Assembly (NCBI GenBank): GCA_049664225.1
Contig: JBATEX010000190.1
Span: 124,001 to 188,000, forward strand
Direction of reading: 5' to 3'
Source: JAUVRX01 sp049664225
GTDB lineage: Bacteria > Acidobacteriota > Thermoanaerobaculia > Multivoradales > JAHEKO01
Length of the DNA stretch: 64,000 nt
Of this stretch, positions 53,213 through 61,293 are shown one piece after another. The number at the start of each line of letters is the position of its first letter. The stretch's first letter is position 1. The notes under the pieces were generated by a model that was not told the origin of the DNA, ran no database searches, and worked only from the letters and a program-made list of their open reading frames with translations. Both the position numbers and the translations under genes were made by a program.

Positions 53213-54916
53213 TCAATTGGCTTCAGAAGCAGCGCCAGCCGCCTGGGGCTCGATCTCGACGCTGGCAGATAGAATCCTACCACTAGCGGTATCGACGACA
53301 GCGATCACCGCGTCATTGTGCTGCCGGCGTAGCTTCAACGAAAACTCGTAGCTGCCGAAACTGCCTGGCGAACCAGAACCCTGAGCCTGAAAAGCTAGAG
53401 GGACCACGGGAATATCAGCCCTGTTGCCCGAATCATCGCGCACCGCTACCATGAGCTCGATCTGTGCTACTTCGCCCTGCTCCGATGGTAGGAAGGTAAT
53501 CTCATCGAGGGGGATCACGATCGTTATCGGCACTTCCATTTTGCGCCGGCCCTTGTTTTTGGATTCGCCTAGATTCACTCTCAGCGATCCCTGGCCGGCG
53601 GGATTACCGAACTGCAAAGTGCTCTCCAGGGCCATCGCTACCTCATGCTGCCTCGATGAGTCCAAGAATCCGGCTCTAGAACGCACCCGAAAGCCCTTCT
53701 CTCTTAACGACACTTCGATCTTGTGCCGCTGATCATCCCACTCACGGGCGGGAGAAAAACCGATCCAGTAGTAGGAGCGTGTATCCGACGCCGCGCCACT
53801 CAACGCATCGAGCCGAGCTCCATCGACAAAGGAGACTCCACCAGTTTGTTCGGCCAGGAAATTCAGTGTGTAGTGGACTTCCTGTTGCCTGAGAAAGGCA
53901 TCTTGCCCTCGGATACCTGTCCGGGCCAGCTCTTCGACTCGCTGTTCTCGAACAATCGTCGAGTCGTTCGCCAACAGATCGTTGAACCCAGGAACATCCA
54001 CGGGATAGAGCGTGTAGCCGATCAGATTGGCGGTATCCGTCAAAGGTCGAAAGAGGGCCTGCCCATCATTCAGCTCCCAGCTCAGAACCGTCGGTGCCAC
54101 ATCGGGGCCGAGGAATGTGGCTGGAAAGAACGGCCAGCCACCCGACAGCAAGAGCATTACTTTGCGGCCGGGCGGCTCCGCGAAGCTCCTCAGGGTTGAT
54201 GCGCCGGCGGTCACCGACCGGCTCACCTGATCGGTCAGCCGCTCAAGATAGAAGCGCTCGTCAGGGTCGAGCTGGGTGCGAAGGAACCGATCGGTCGAAA
54301 TGTCACCTGCTCGAATCGAAGAAAGGGCCCCGAGCGCTCGGTCGTAGGCGAACTGGCGCTGTTCGGCCAGCCGCTGGAGACCGAAGGCCGGGCGCTCGAG
54401 AGCGGCATCAATCGCACGCTCCAACTGCGGCACGGACTGGCTCCAGGTCGAGATCATCTCGAGCTCGGAACCGTTGAATGCCACCACAGCCATGCGATCT
54501 TCCGGCCCCAGGAGTGGCAGGTCGCTCTTCACGGCCTCCAAGACTCGATCACGATCCCGAGCAATGGAAAAGTACTCGTCAATGAAGACCAGATAGCTCG
54601 TGCCCACTGGCTGGCCTGCGGTCAGGTCGGGTAACCCGGGCACAACGGGATCCTCTCCTGTCTCGGTTCCGACAACCCCAGTTCGGATCTCCGAGAAGTA
54701 CTCTACTGGAACAGTCTCTCCATCGACCCTCAGATCGAAGGCGTCTGGGCCGAGACCAAAGACGGGAACTCCGTCGCGGTCGGTAACGACCACTTCCAGG
54801 TTGACCACCCGTACGTCGAGAACCTCGCTGAAGACCCCCGGAAGTGAGCTGGGGGGCGTCTGCGCCTGCGATATCGCGGCGACAAGAAGCGTCAAAATGG
54901 CAGGTATCAGCTTCAT
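53213..54916 (-). CDS. Secreted VWFA-like domain protein, acidobacterial type (2)
   Basis: The 567-residue protein is a paralogue of the previous gene. After a signal peptide (MKLIPAILTLLVAAISQA) come VRVVNLEVVVTDRDGVPVFG and GPDAFDLRVDGE, the same N-terminal domain. The VWA-like core opens YLVFIDEYFSIARDRDRVLEA, where DEYFS (113-117) keeps Asp and one Ser of the DxSxS metal site. VMLLLSGGWPFFP and a C-terminal beta region follow. ATG 54916 is chosen because it begins the signal peptide and has GAGG upstream; the frame runs 30 codons further. This is the first gene of the VWFA-VWFA-YqjE-small protein operon. Function unknown. Confidence 0.85.
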   Translation of the reverse strand: MKLIPAILTLLVAAISQAQTPPSSLPGVFSEVLDVRVVNLEVVVTDRDGVPVFGLGPDAFDLRVDGETVPVEYFSEIRTGVVGTETGEDPVVPGLPDLTAGQPVGTSYLVFIDEYFSIARDRDRVLEAVKSDLPLLGPEDRMAVVAFNGSELEMISTWSQSVPQLERAIDAALERPAFGLQRLAEQRQFAYDRALGALSSIRAGDISTDRFLRTQLDPDERFYLERLTDQVSRSVTAGASTLRSFAEPPGRKVMLLLSGGWPFFPATFLGPDVAPTVLSWELNDGQALFRPLTDTANLIGYTLYPVDVPGFNDLLANDSTIVREQRVEELARTGIRGQDAFLRQQEVHYTLNFLAEQTGGVSFVDGARLDALSGAASDTRSYYWIGFSPAREWDDQRHKIEVSLREKGFRVRSRAGFLDSSRQHEVAMALESTLQFGNPAGQGSLRVNLGESKNKGRRKMEVPITIVIPLDEITFLPSEQGEVAQIELMVAVRDDSGNRADIPVVPLAFQAQGSGSPGSFGSYEFSLKLRRQHNDAVIAVVDTASGRILSASVEIEPQAAGAASEAN

Positions 54917-55053
54917 TGTCCTCTCGAGTAGACGTTGCATGACGTAGCCCGCTGTTCGAATCGTGCCGTCGTCTCGGCTGAATCGACTTGTGGACGGCGG
55001 CCCCATCCTCCACTACGCAAAACGCGTGCCTCCCAGACGGGGGTATGCGCCAG

Positions 55054-56061
55054 TCAAGACTTTGTCAGTCGCCGGTTCTGCAGGTGAGACACGATCCTCG
55101 CCCCGTGATCGCGCGAGTTCTCGATGAAGATCTTGTCAGTTCGTCGCCCAGCCTGCAGGGTTCCAGCCAGGTAGAGCCCTGGAACGTTGGACTCACAGGT
55201 CGCGAGGTCAAACTCGGGGACGAGAGATTCGTCATCCAAGACGACGCCGGATCGTCGCATGAGCTCGATTTCCGGGGTGTAGCCGATGAGCACATAGGCC
55301 GCATCCGCCGGTAGGCGCCGTCTGCCGTCCGGAGCCTCGATCTCGACCTCGTGGTCGCCGAAACCGACCACCTTCGAGCAGAAGTATGCCTCGATCGACC
55401 CTTCCTCGATGCGGTTCTCCACATCGGGCTTGAGCCAGTACTTGATCGAGGGCTTCAGCGTCTCACCCCGATGGACTAGCGTTACCATGGCTCCGTTGCG
55501 CCACAGATCGAGGGCGGTTTCGGCGGCCGAGTTCCCCCCTCCTACGACGACGACCTGCATACCGAAATGAGCGTACGGTTCCAGGTACCGGTAGCTCACC
55601 CACGGCTGCTCTTCGCCCTCGACGCCAAGTCGACGAGGGTTGTGAAAGTACCCGGTCGCCAGCGCGACTGCCTTCGTCCGGCGAGTCAGCCTCTCGTCTT
55701 CGCTTTGGCTCGTGACTATGAAAAGAGCTTCCTCGCGCCGGATCTCGATGACCTCCTCGTGCACGGCCAACGGTAGCTCGAATGCACGCGCAACCGACTG
55801 GTAGTAGGCGATGGCCTGTCGCCTGTCCGGCTTGTCGTCGGGGACGGCAAATGGAATCCCACCCACCTCCAACAGGTCCCGGGTGGTGAAGAATCTCATG
55901 AAGGTAGGGAAAGCCAACAGATTGGCCACCAGAGGGCCACGATCGATGAGCAGAAAGTCCATCCCGGCTTTTCTCGCCTCGGCTCCGATGGCGATACCAG
56001 TCGGACCTGCCCCGACAACCAGCAGATCCAAGACCGTCGGCTCGATTCGAGACTCAACCAC
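55054..56061 (-). CDS. YpdA-type flavoprotein disulphide reductase
   Basis: The 335-residue protein has an N-terminal FAD loop LLVVGAGPTGIAIGAEARKAG, the segment FPTFMRFFTTRDLLEVGGIP typical of YpdA, and a central NAD(P)H loop QVVVVGGGNSAAETALDLW. There is no CxxC pair near the NAD(P)H loop, unlike TrxB. YpdA is the bacillithiol disulphide reductase of Firmicutes, using one conserved cysteine. Here the cysteines visible are few (YFCSKV, LATCES), so substrate identity is open. The GTG at 56061 overlaps the end of lgt; an ATG at 56076 is the alternative. Confidence 0.75.
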   Translation of the reverse strand: MVESRIEPTVLDLLVVGAGPTGIAIGAEARKAGMDFLLIDRGPLVANLLAFPTFMRFFTTRDLLEVGGIPFAVPDDKPDRRQAIAYYQSVARAFELPLAVHEEVIEIRREEALFIVTSQSEDERLTRRTKAVALATGYFHNPRRLGVEGEEQPWVSYRYLEPYAHFGMQVVVVGGGNSAAETALDLWRNGAMVTLVHRGETLKPSIKYWLKPDVENRIEEGSIEAYFCSKVVGFGDHEVEIEAPDGRRRLPADAAYVLIGYTPEIELMRRSGVVLDDESLVPEFDLATCESNVPGLYLAGTLQAGRRTDKIFIENSRDHGARIVSHLQNRRLTKS

Positions 56062-56884
56062 GCTTCTTCTCCCCATCCGGAGTCGCGCCGTTGCTCGAAG
56101 CACGCAGCCTCATCCAAAGCACGCCCATGATCACCAGGGCCACGAGACTGAGGACCTGCGCCAGAGTCAAGCCGCCCACGAACCGGTCGTCCTTCGCCCG
56201 AAGAAACTCCACGAAGAAGCGCTCCACGGCCAGCAGCGAGACCACGACGACAGTGGTCATTCCACGCCGGGCTCCCCGCCGCAGCATCCAGACTCCGATC
56301 AGCCAGATCGCCCCTGCGGCCAGCGTCTCGTAGAGCTGAGTCGGATGCACTGCAATCAGCTCGCTATCGGGGATCTCGGGCGGTACTGACGCCCCATACT
56401 CGTGCCGCATCAGACCGGCAGTCGTCGGCGCCGGAACCCCGGCCGGAAACTTCATACCCCATGGCAGATTGGTCGGCATCCCAAAGTCGTCGCCGACGAG
56501 AAAACAGCCGATCCGACCGACAGCGTAGCCCAGGGCCAGAGCTGGTGCCGCCGCGTCAGCCAACGACCAGGCATTCATTCGGCGACGACGAGCGACCCAG
56601 AGTACGGCGAGGGCACCCAGGATGAACCCTCCGTACCAGACGAGTCCTGCACGATCGAAGACCAAGCGCCAGTCCCGATAGAGGGCTGCATAGTAGAGCT
56701 TGGCTCCCAGGATGCCCCCCAGAACCGCCGCCAGCAGGATCGCGCTGGCATCCTCAGCGTCACCGGCCTGCAGGTGTTTCAAACCCCAGCGCAGCTGGAT
56801 CATCGCCGAGAAGAAAGCCGCCGCCAGCATGATGCCGAACGGGCTGATGGATATCGGTCCGATGTGAAAGAGCTCTTGGATCAT
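56054..56884 (-). CDS. lgt: Prolipoprotein diacylglyceryl transferase
   Basis: The 276-residue, seven-span enzyme moves diacylglycerol from phosphatidylglycerol to the lipobox cysteine of prolipoproteins at the inner membrane. GRIGCFLVGDDFGMPT is the Lgt signature with the essential arginine. HPTQLYE and RFFVEFLRAKD are the other conserved motifs. ATG 56884 begins MIQELFHIGPISISPFGIML, the standard opening, and removes 52 upstream codons that lack similarity. It serves lipoproteins such as the M48 protease and LolB-like protein of this window. Confidence 0.95.
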   Translation of the reverse strand: MIQELFHIGPISISPFGIMLAAAFFSAMIQLRWGLKHLQAGDAEDASAILLAAVLGGILGAKLYYAALYRDWRLVFDRAGLVWYGGFILGALAVLWVARRRRMNAWSLADAAAPALALGYAVGRIGCFLVGDDFGMPTNLPWGMKFPAGVPAPTTAGLMRHEYGASVPPEIPDSELIAVHPTQLYETLAAGAIWLIGVWMLRRGARRGMTTVVVVSLLAVERFFVEFLRAKDDRFVGGLTLAQVLSLVALVIMGVLWMRLRASSNGATPDGEKKRG

Positions 56885-56998
56885 CGATTCTAGTGGCCTC
56901 TCGGTGCGGCAGCAGTGAAGAACGGATCTCCGCGGACCGGTCGCCTTGTCACGGGCCCATCCGAACCCCCAACGACGCATTATCGTAACATTCCTTCC

Positions 56999-58378
56999 AT
57001 GCCGTCCAAGCAGCGCAACTATCTCGACAATCTGGCTCACGGGCAGCGTCAGAAGCTGATTCTGCGTCTTATTCGCTCACCCTCGAAAAGGCAGCTCAGG
57101 CGCGTCCTCGCCCGGGTTCATCCAGCCGACATCGCCCCCCTGTTCCCGCTCTTGAAGCCTGACGAGCAAGACAGCCTTCTGGAGGTCCTTTTCGAGCTTC
57201 GTTTGGCCGCGCCCACACTCAGCGAGATGGACACCCAGACCCTGCATCAGGTTTTGAACGAGTTCCCGAATGATCGACTGGCTGTGATCGTGCGGCGTTT
57301 GCCGGCCGACGACGCCGTCGATCTGCTTGACCAGTTGGAGGCCGAGCGCAGACATTCACTACTCAACACCCTCGACCCGACCTTGGCCGCCCATCTGAAC
57401 AACCTGATGCTCTATGGAGCGACCACCGCCGGAGGAATGATGGATCCTGACGTCGTGTTTCTCCGGGGGGACCAGACTCTGGCCGACGCTCTCGAGGTGA
57501 TTCGCGGTCTGGCCCGATCTCGAAGCCTGTTCTATCTCTATGTAACCGACGACCGGGGCCACCTCATCGGCCTCGTGAAGCTGTGGCAGTTGCTCACTGC
57601 CACGACTGACAGCCGACTCAGCGAGATCATGAGCCGCGACCTCGTTTCGGTACAGGTAGATGCGCCACAGGAGGAGGTGTCACGCATCTTCGTGCGCTAT
57701 GACCTGCCGATGATGCCGGTCCTCGACCTCGACGGGCGACTGGCCGGCGTGATCACGGTCGATGATGTCTTCGATGTTCTCGAAGAGGAGGCGTCCGAGG
57801 ATCTGTACCGCCTTGGAGGCCTGTCGGTACAAGAGACGCTCGGGATGCCTCTGGCTCGCATCTTGCGCTTTCGTTTGCCCTGGCTTCTGTTCGGACTAGC
57901 CGCTGCCCTGGTGGCGGCAATCACGATCGGACAGTTTCAGGAGGTGCTGGCCAAGTACGTGCTTCTGGCTGCCCTCATGCACCCGGTTGCGGCGGCCAGC
58001 GCGCTGGCCGGGCAGCAGACCCTGACGGTGCTCTTGGGCAGCATGGCCACCGGAGAGATGGATCTGCACCGTACCTGGCGAGTGATCGGCAGGCAAGCCA
58101 CCGTGGGCCTGGTCAACGGTATCGCCGTGGGAGCGATTCTCGCGATGGCGGCCCTATTCTGGGAGCGCAGTTGGGCACTCAGTGGCGTACTGTTCGTGGC
58201 CAGCACGACGAGTCTGCTGATCTCCTCCACGGTTGGCGCGCTCGTACCGCTCCTGCTGCGCCGGCTCAACTTGGACCCCGCCCTAGGCGCCTCCGTCCTG
58301 GTCGTCGCCATCGCCGATATCAGCGGCTTCGTGTGCTTTCTGGGCCTCGCATCGATCCTGATCGGACGTCTGACTTGA
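56999..58378 (+). CDS. mgtE: MgtE family Mg2+ transporter, divergent pore motif
   Basis: This 459-residue channel-transporter has an N-terminal MgtE domain (RVLARVHPADIAPLFPLLKP), a tandem CBS pair (MSRDLVSVQVDAPQEEVSRI, VITVDDVFDVLEEEASEDLYRL) acting as Mg2+ sensor, and a five-helix membrane domain. The pore aspartate is kept in VAIADISGF. The usual GN-x-G-x-Q motif in helices 2-3 reads SALAGQQ, and the following arginine is lost (LLGSMATGEM). ATG 56999 is preferred, since the 28 codons upstream look non-conserved. It is divergent from lgt with a 114-nt gap. Confidence 0.9.
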   Translation: MPSKQRNYLDNLAHGQRQKLILRLIRSPSKRQLRRVLARVHPADIAPLFPLLKPDEQDSLLEVLFELRLAAPTLSEMDTQTLHQVLNEFPNDRLAVIVRRLPADDAVDLLDQLEAERRHSLLNTLDPTLAAHLNNLMLYGATTAGGMMDPDVVFLRGDQTLADALEVIRGLARSRSLFYLYVTDDRGHLIGLVKLWQLLTATTDSRLSEIMSRDLVSVQVDAPQEEVSRIFVRYDLPMMPVLDLDGRLAGVITVDDVFDVLEEEASEDLYRLGGLSVQETLGMPLARILRFRLPWLLFGLAAALVAAITIGQFQEVLAKYVLLAALMHPVAAASALAGQQTLTVLLGSMATGEMDLHRTWRVIGRQATVGLVNGIAVGAILAMAALFWERSWALSGVLFVASTTSLLISSTVGALVPLLLRRLNLDPALGASVLVVAIADISGFVCFLGLASILIGRLT

Positions 58379-58516
58379 AGGCCTCGAGGAGCCTCGAAGG
58401 ACAGGCTACTCCACTCGACGACCGGGGCTCGCCGAATCGACCGATCGTCTGACAATATACGCTAGCCATTCGCAGAAGGTCTGGCTACCCACCTGCCCCT
58501 CGAGACTGATTCGATC

Positions 58517-59923
58517 ATGACTCGATTCCCACCTTTAAGCTCTGAGACTCTGGCCGGGCTGCGGCATCTACTCGGCGAGACAGGAGTGCTCACCGATTCG
58601 GTGTCTCTCGGCGCTTATGGAGTCGACGAAACCGAAGAACTCGATTTCCGACCCGATGCGGTGGCCCTTCCAGAGACGACCGAGCAAGTGGCCGCCGTTT
58701 TGCAGATGGCGGCTCAAACCGGGATTCCAGTGACGCCGCGGGGCGGAGGCACAGGCCTGTCCGGTGGTGCTTTGCCCGTTTTTGGTGGTCTCAGTCTGTC
58801 CCTGGAGCGCCTGAACCGAATCCGCTTCTTGGACCAGACCAACCTGATGATCGAAGTGGAAGCCGGCCTCATTACCGGCGACTTGAAACGGGCCGTCGAG
58901 GAGAAAGGCCTGTTCTATCCGCCGGACCCTGCCAGCCATGACAGCTGCCAGATCGGCGGCAACATCGCCGAAGACGCTGCCGGTCCCCGCTCCTGCAAGT
59001 ACGGCACCACGCGCAATTGGGTCCTCGGCCTCGAGGCAGTCTTGCCAGACGGTACAGTGATCCGGACCGGCGGAGCGACGAGGAAGAACGCCGCTGGATA
59101 CAACTTGACGCAGCTCCTGGTAGGTTCCGAGGGGACTCTGGCCGTCGTCACAGCGGCCCTGTTGAAACTCATCAACCTGCCGCGATTCAGATTGACTCTT
59201 GCCGCACCCTTTTCCACCCTGCAAGGGGCAGCTCAAGCCGTCAGCCGACTCTTCGTAGCAGGCGTCGATCCCGCTTCGTGTGAGCTGATGGAGGCCCGAG
59301 CCCTCGACCTGGTATCGGGCCTGACACCGATTCCCGAACAACTGGCCGACGCGGCAGCCTTGCTGCTCCTCGAGTTGGATGGTGACGACGAGCAGGCCCT
59401 CCTGGAGCGGGCCGCCAGGGCCTCCGAAGTTTTCGACACACTGGAAGAAGTCGAAGTCATCGTGGCGCAAGAAGCTGGCGATCAGCGTCGGCTTTGGGAG
59501 ATTCGGGAAAAGATCGCCATCGCGGTGCGAGAGTACTCCGTCTACAAAGAAGCCGACACGGTGGTCCCCCGTTCCGAGCTCGCGAAACTCGTGGAGAAGG
59601 CCCGACAGGTCGCCAGGGACCGCCAACTCGAGGCCGTTTGCTACGGTCACGCTGGAGATGGGAACCTCCACGTCAACCTCCTGCGTGGCGACCTCGACGA
59701 AGTAACCTGGAAGGAGAACCGGGATGCAGCCGAGGCCGAGTTGTTCGACTGGGTGGCCGGCGTCGGAGGCTCGGTTACAGGAGAGCATGGCATCGGTTGG
59801 AGCCAGCGCCGTTACCTTCCTCTGGTAGCGCAACCGGGAGCCATGAAAGTGATGCGCGGTCTGAAGGCGGCATTCGACCCTCGTGGCATTCTCAATCCGG
59901 GCAAGATCTTCCCCGACCGTTGA
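58517..59923 (+). CDS. FAD-linked glycolate/D-lactate oxidase subunit GlcD-type
   Basis: The 468-residue flavoprotein of the VAO family has TPRGGGTGLSGGALPVFGGL, which wraps the FAD pyrophosphate, and VGSEGTLAVVTAALLKL. The C-terminal substrate cap holds YGHAGDGNLHVNLLRGD and GGSVTGEHGIGWSQRR, with His residues shared with GlcD and D-lactate dehydrogenases. It oxidises a 2-hydroxy acid such as glycolate or D-lactate; which one is not decided. There is no glcE/glcF nearby. The next gene (DHH) starts 39 nt later on the same strand. Confidence 0.9.
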   Translation: MTRFPPLSSETLAGLRHLLGETGVLTDSVSLGAYGVDETEELDFRPDAVALPETTEQVAAVLQMAAQTGIPVTPRGGGTGLSGGALPVFGGLSLSLERLNRIRFLDQTNLMIEVEAGLITGDLKRAVEEKGLFYPPDPASHDSCQIGGNIAEDAAGPRSCKYGTTRNWVLGLEAVLPDGTVIRTGGATRKNAAGYNLTQLLVGSEGTLAVVTAALLKLINLPRFRLTLAAPFSTLQGAAQAVSRLFVAGVDPASCELMEARALDLVSGLTPIPEQLADAAALLLLELDGDDEQALLERAARASEVFDTLEEVEVIVAQEAGDQRRLWEIREKIAIAVREYSVYKEADTVVPRSELAKLVEKARQVARDRQLEAVCYGHAGDGNLHVNLLRGDLDEVTWKENRDAAEAELFDWVAGVGGSVTGEHGIGWSQRRYLPLVAQPGAMKVMRGLKAAFDPRGILNPGKIFPDR

Positions 59924-59962
59924 TCCCGCCGTTTCCTCCTGTGAGATAGACTTCAGGGTTCG

Positions 59963-61009
59963 ATGATTTCCGATCTGACCCGCAGCAAACTGGCGGAGCT
60001 CTCCGACTACGTGCACAAGGGAACGAGCACTGGCCGGTGGCTCGTTCTGATGCACGACAACCCGGATCCCGACTCGATCGCCGCTGCCGCGGGCTTGAGC
60101 AAGCTACTGCGAAGGGTCTTCAAGCGGCGGGTAACGACGGCCTACGGTGGGATCATAGGACGCGCCGAGAACCAGGAGATGGTCACGGCGCTGGGCATCC
60201 GCCTGAGTCATCTCCGCCATCTCAATTGGAAGCACTACAGGCACTTCGCACTGGTCGATACTCAACCCAGGACCGGCAATAATCAGCTTCCCGAGGAACT
60301 CCCTCCCGACCTGGTCTTCGACCACCATCCACTGCGACGAGCGACTCTGCAGAGCCCATTCGTGGATCTTCGTCCCGAGTACGGTGCGACTGCCACCATC
60401 CTCGCCGAGTACCTGATGGCGGCTGAAGTGGAGATCAGCAAGCGTGATGCGACGGCCTTCGTCTATGCCATACGCACCGAGACCCAGGATTTCGGTCGCC
60501 AGTATGTTCGGGCCGACAAAGAAGTGTACGACGGCCTCCACTCCTCAGCTGATCTTCGCGCCCTTGCAAGGATTCAGTCTCCACCCCTGCCAGAGAGCTA
60601 TTACAGAACGCTCCACGAAGCGCTCGAGCATGTGGAGTCCGTCGAGACCCTCGTCGTGAGCCACGTCGGGGAGGTGGCACAACCCGACATCGTGCCCGAA
60701 ATCGCCGACCTTCTTCTTCGACTCCGGGGCAAAACCTGGTCCTTCTCCACTGGAGTCTTCGAAGATCGCCTCTACCTGTCGATCCGCACCACCAATCCGC
60801 GCGCCGATGCGGGCCGACTCATGCGTCGCCTGCTGGGCAAGCGTGGCAAAGGTGGTGGTCACGGAATGATGGCCGGAGGCTGGATACAGCTACCGAAGAA
60901 CGGTGGAGGAAGTTACCAGCGGCTTCAGGCTTCGCTGACCTCCCGCTTGGCCAAGTACCTGAAGAAGAATCCAGACCGATTCGCTCCTCTGATCCTCGAC
61001 GACGGCTGA
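59963..61009 (+). CDS. DHH family phosphoesterase (NrnA-like)
   Basis: The 348-residue protein has MHDNPDPDSIAAAAG (first DHH motif, Asp32 to Asp37), VDTQPRTG, VFDHHPL (the DHH motif) and the C-terminal DHHA1 motif GKGGGHGMMAGGWI. This layout fits oligoribonuclease/pAp phosphatase NrnA, although the RecJ-like group is possible. It hydrolyses short RNA or 3',5'-bisphosphates. An N-terminal helix (SKLAELSDYVHKG) precedes the core. It is 39 nt after the GlcD-type gene and converges with the thioredoxin-fold gene. Confidence 0.88.
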   Translation: MISDLTRSKLAELSDYVHKGTSTGRWLVLMHDNPDPDSIAAAAGLSKLLRRVFKRRVTTAYGGIIGRAENQEMVTALGIRLSHLRHLNWKHYRHFALVDTQPRTGNNQLPEELPPDLVFDHHPLRRATLQSPFVDLRPEYGATATILAEYLMAAEVEISKRDATAFVYAIRTETQDFGRQYVRADKEVYDGLHSSADLRALARIQSPPLPESYYRTLHEALEHVESVETLVVSHVGEVAQPDIVPEIADLLLRLRGKTWSFSTGVFEDRLYLSIRTTNPRADAGRLMRRLLGKRGKGGGHGMMAGGWIQLPKNGGGSYQRLQASLTSRLAKYLKKNPDRFAPLILDDG

Positions 61010-61032
61010 GGAGCCACCGGCTCGCCGGCGCT

Positions 61033-61293
61033 CTACACGAAACGCCGACTGCGTCGTGCCAGGCGCATCAGCTGACGGCGATCTAGACGGAGCTTGGCGA
61101 TCGGTTGGCCGTCTCGCAGAAGTACCGGGATCACTTCACCGAATCGGCTCTTCCAGTCCGGATCGCTATCTACATCGTGAACCGCGAACTCTAGTCCCAG
61201 TTCGGGCAACACTTCTCGCAGGAGATCTTCCATCTCGCGACAGAGGTGGCAGCGCGGCCTGGAGAGCAACTGAAACCGGGGGCTCACTCCCAT
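61033..61293 (-). CDS. Glutaredoxin-like thioredoxin-fold protein (DUF836)
   Basis: The 86-residue protein opens MGVSPRFQLLSRPRCHLCREME, with CHLC (Cys15, Cys18) after the first strand, then VIPVLLRDGQPIAK, a cis-proline segment typical of glutaredoxins. The family is DUF836/small glutaredoxin-like. ATG 61293 lies inside the end of guaA (10-nt overlap) and begins the strand, so it is translationally coupled. It may reduce or relay disulphides; the partner is unknown. Confidence 0.85.
   Translation of the reverse strand: MGVSPRFQLLSRPRCHLCREMEDLLREVLPELGLEFAVHDVDSDPDWKSRFGEVIPVLLRDGQPIAKLRLDRRQLMRLARRSRRFV

Noticed and set aside
58568..60055. A 495-codon open frame on the minus strand opposite the GlcD-type oxidase
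   Set aside because: The plus-strand gene shows FAD-binding motifs. The minus translation is a low-information shadow and runs across the next gene's start.
61009..61033. A GAGCC/GGCTC hairpin between the DHH gene and the thioredoxin-fold gene
   Set aside because: The stem is only 5 bp with a 3-nt loop and no T run, which is too weak to call a terminator.
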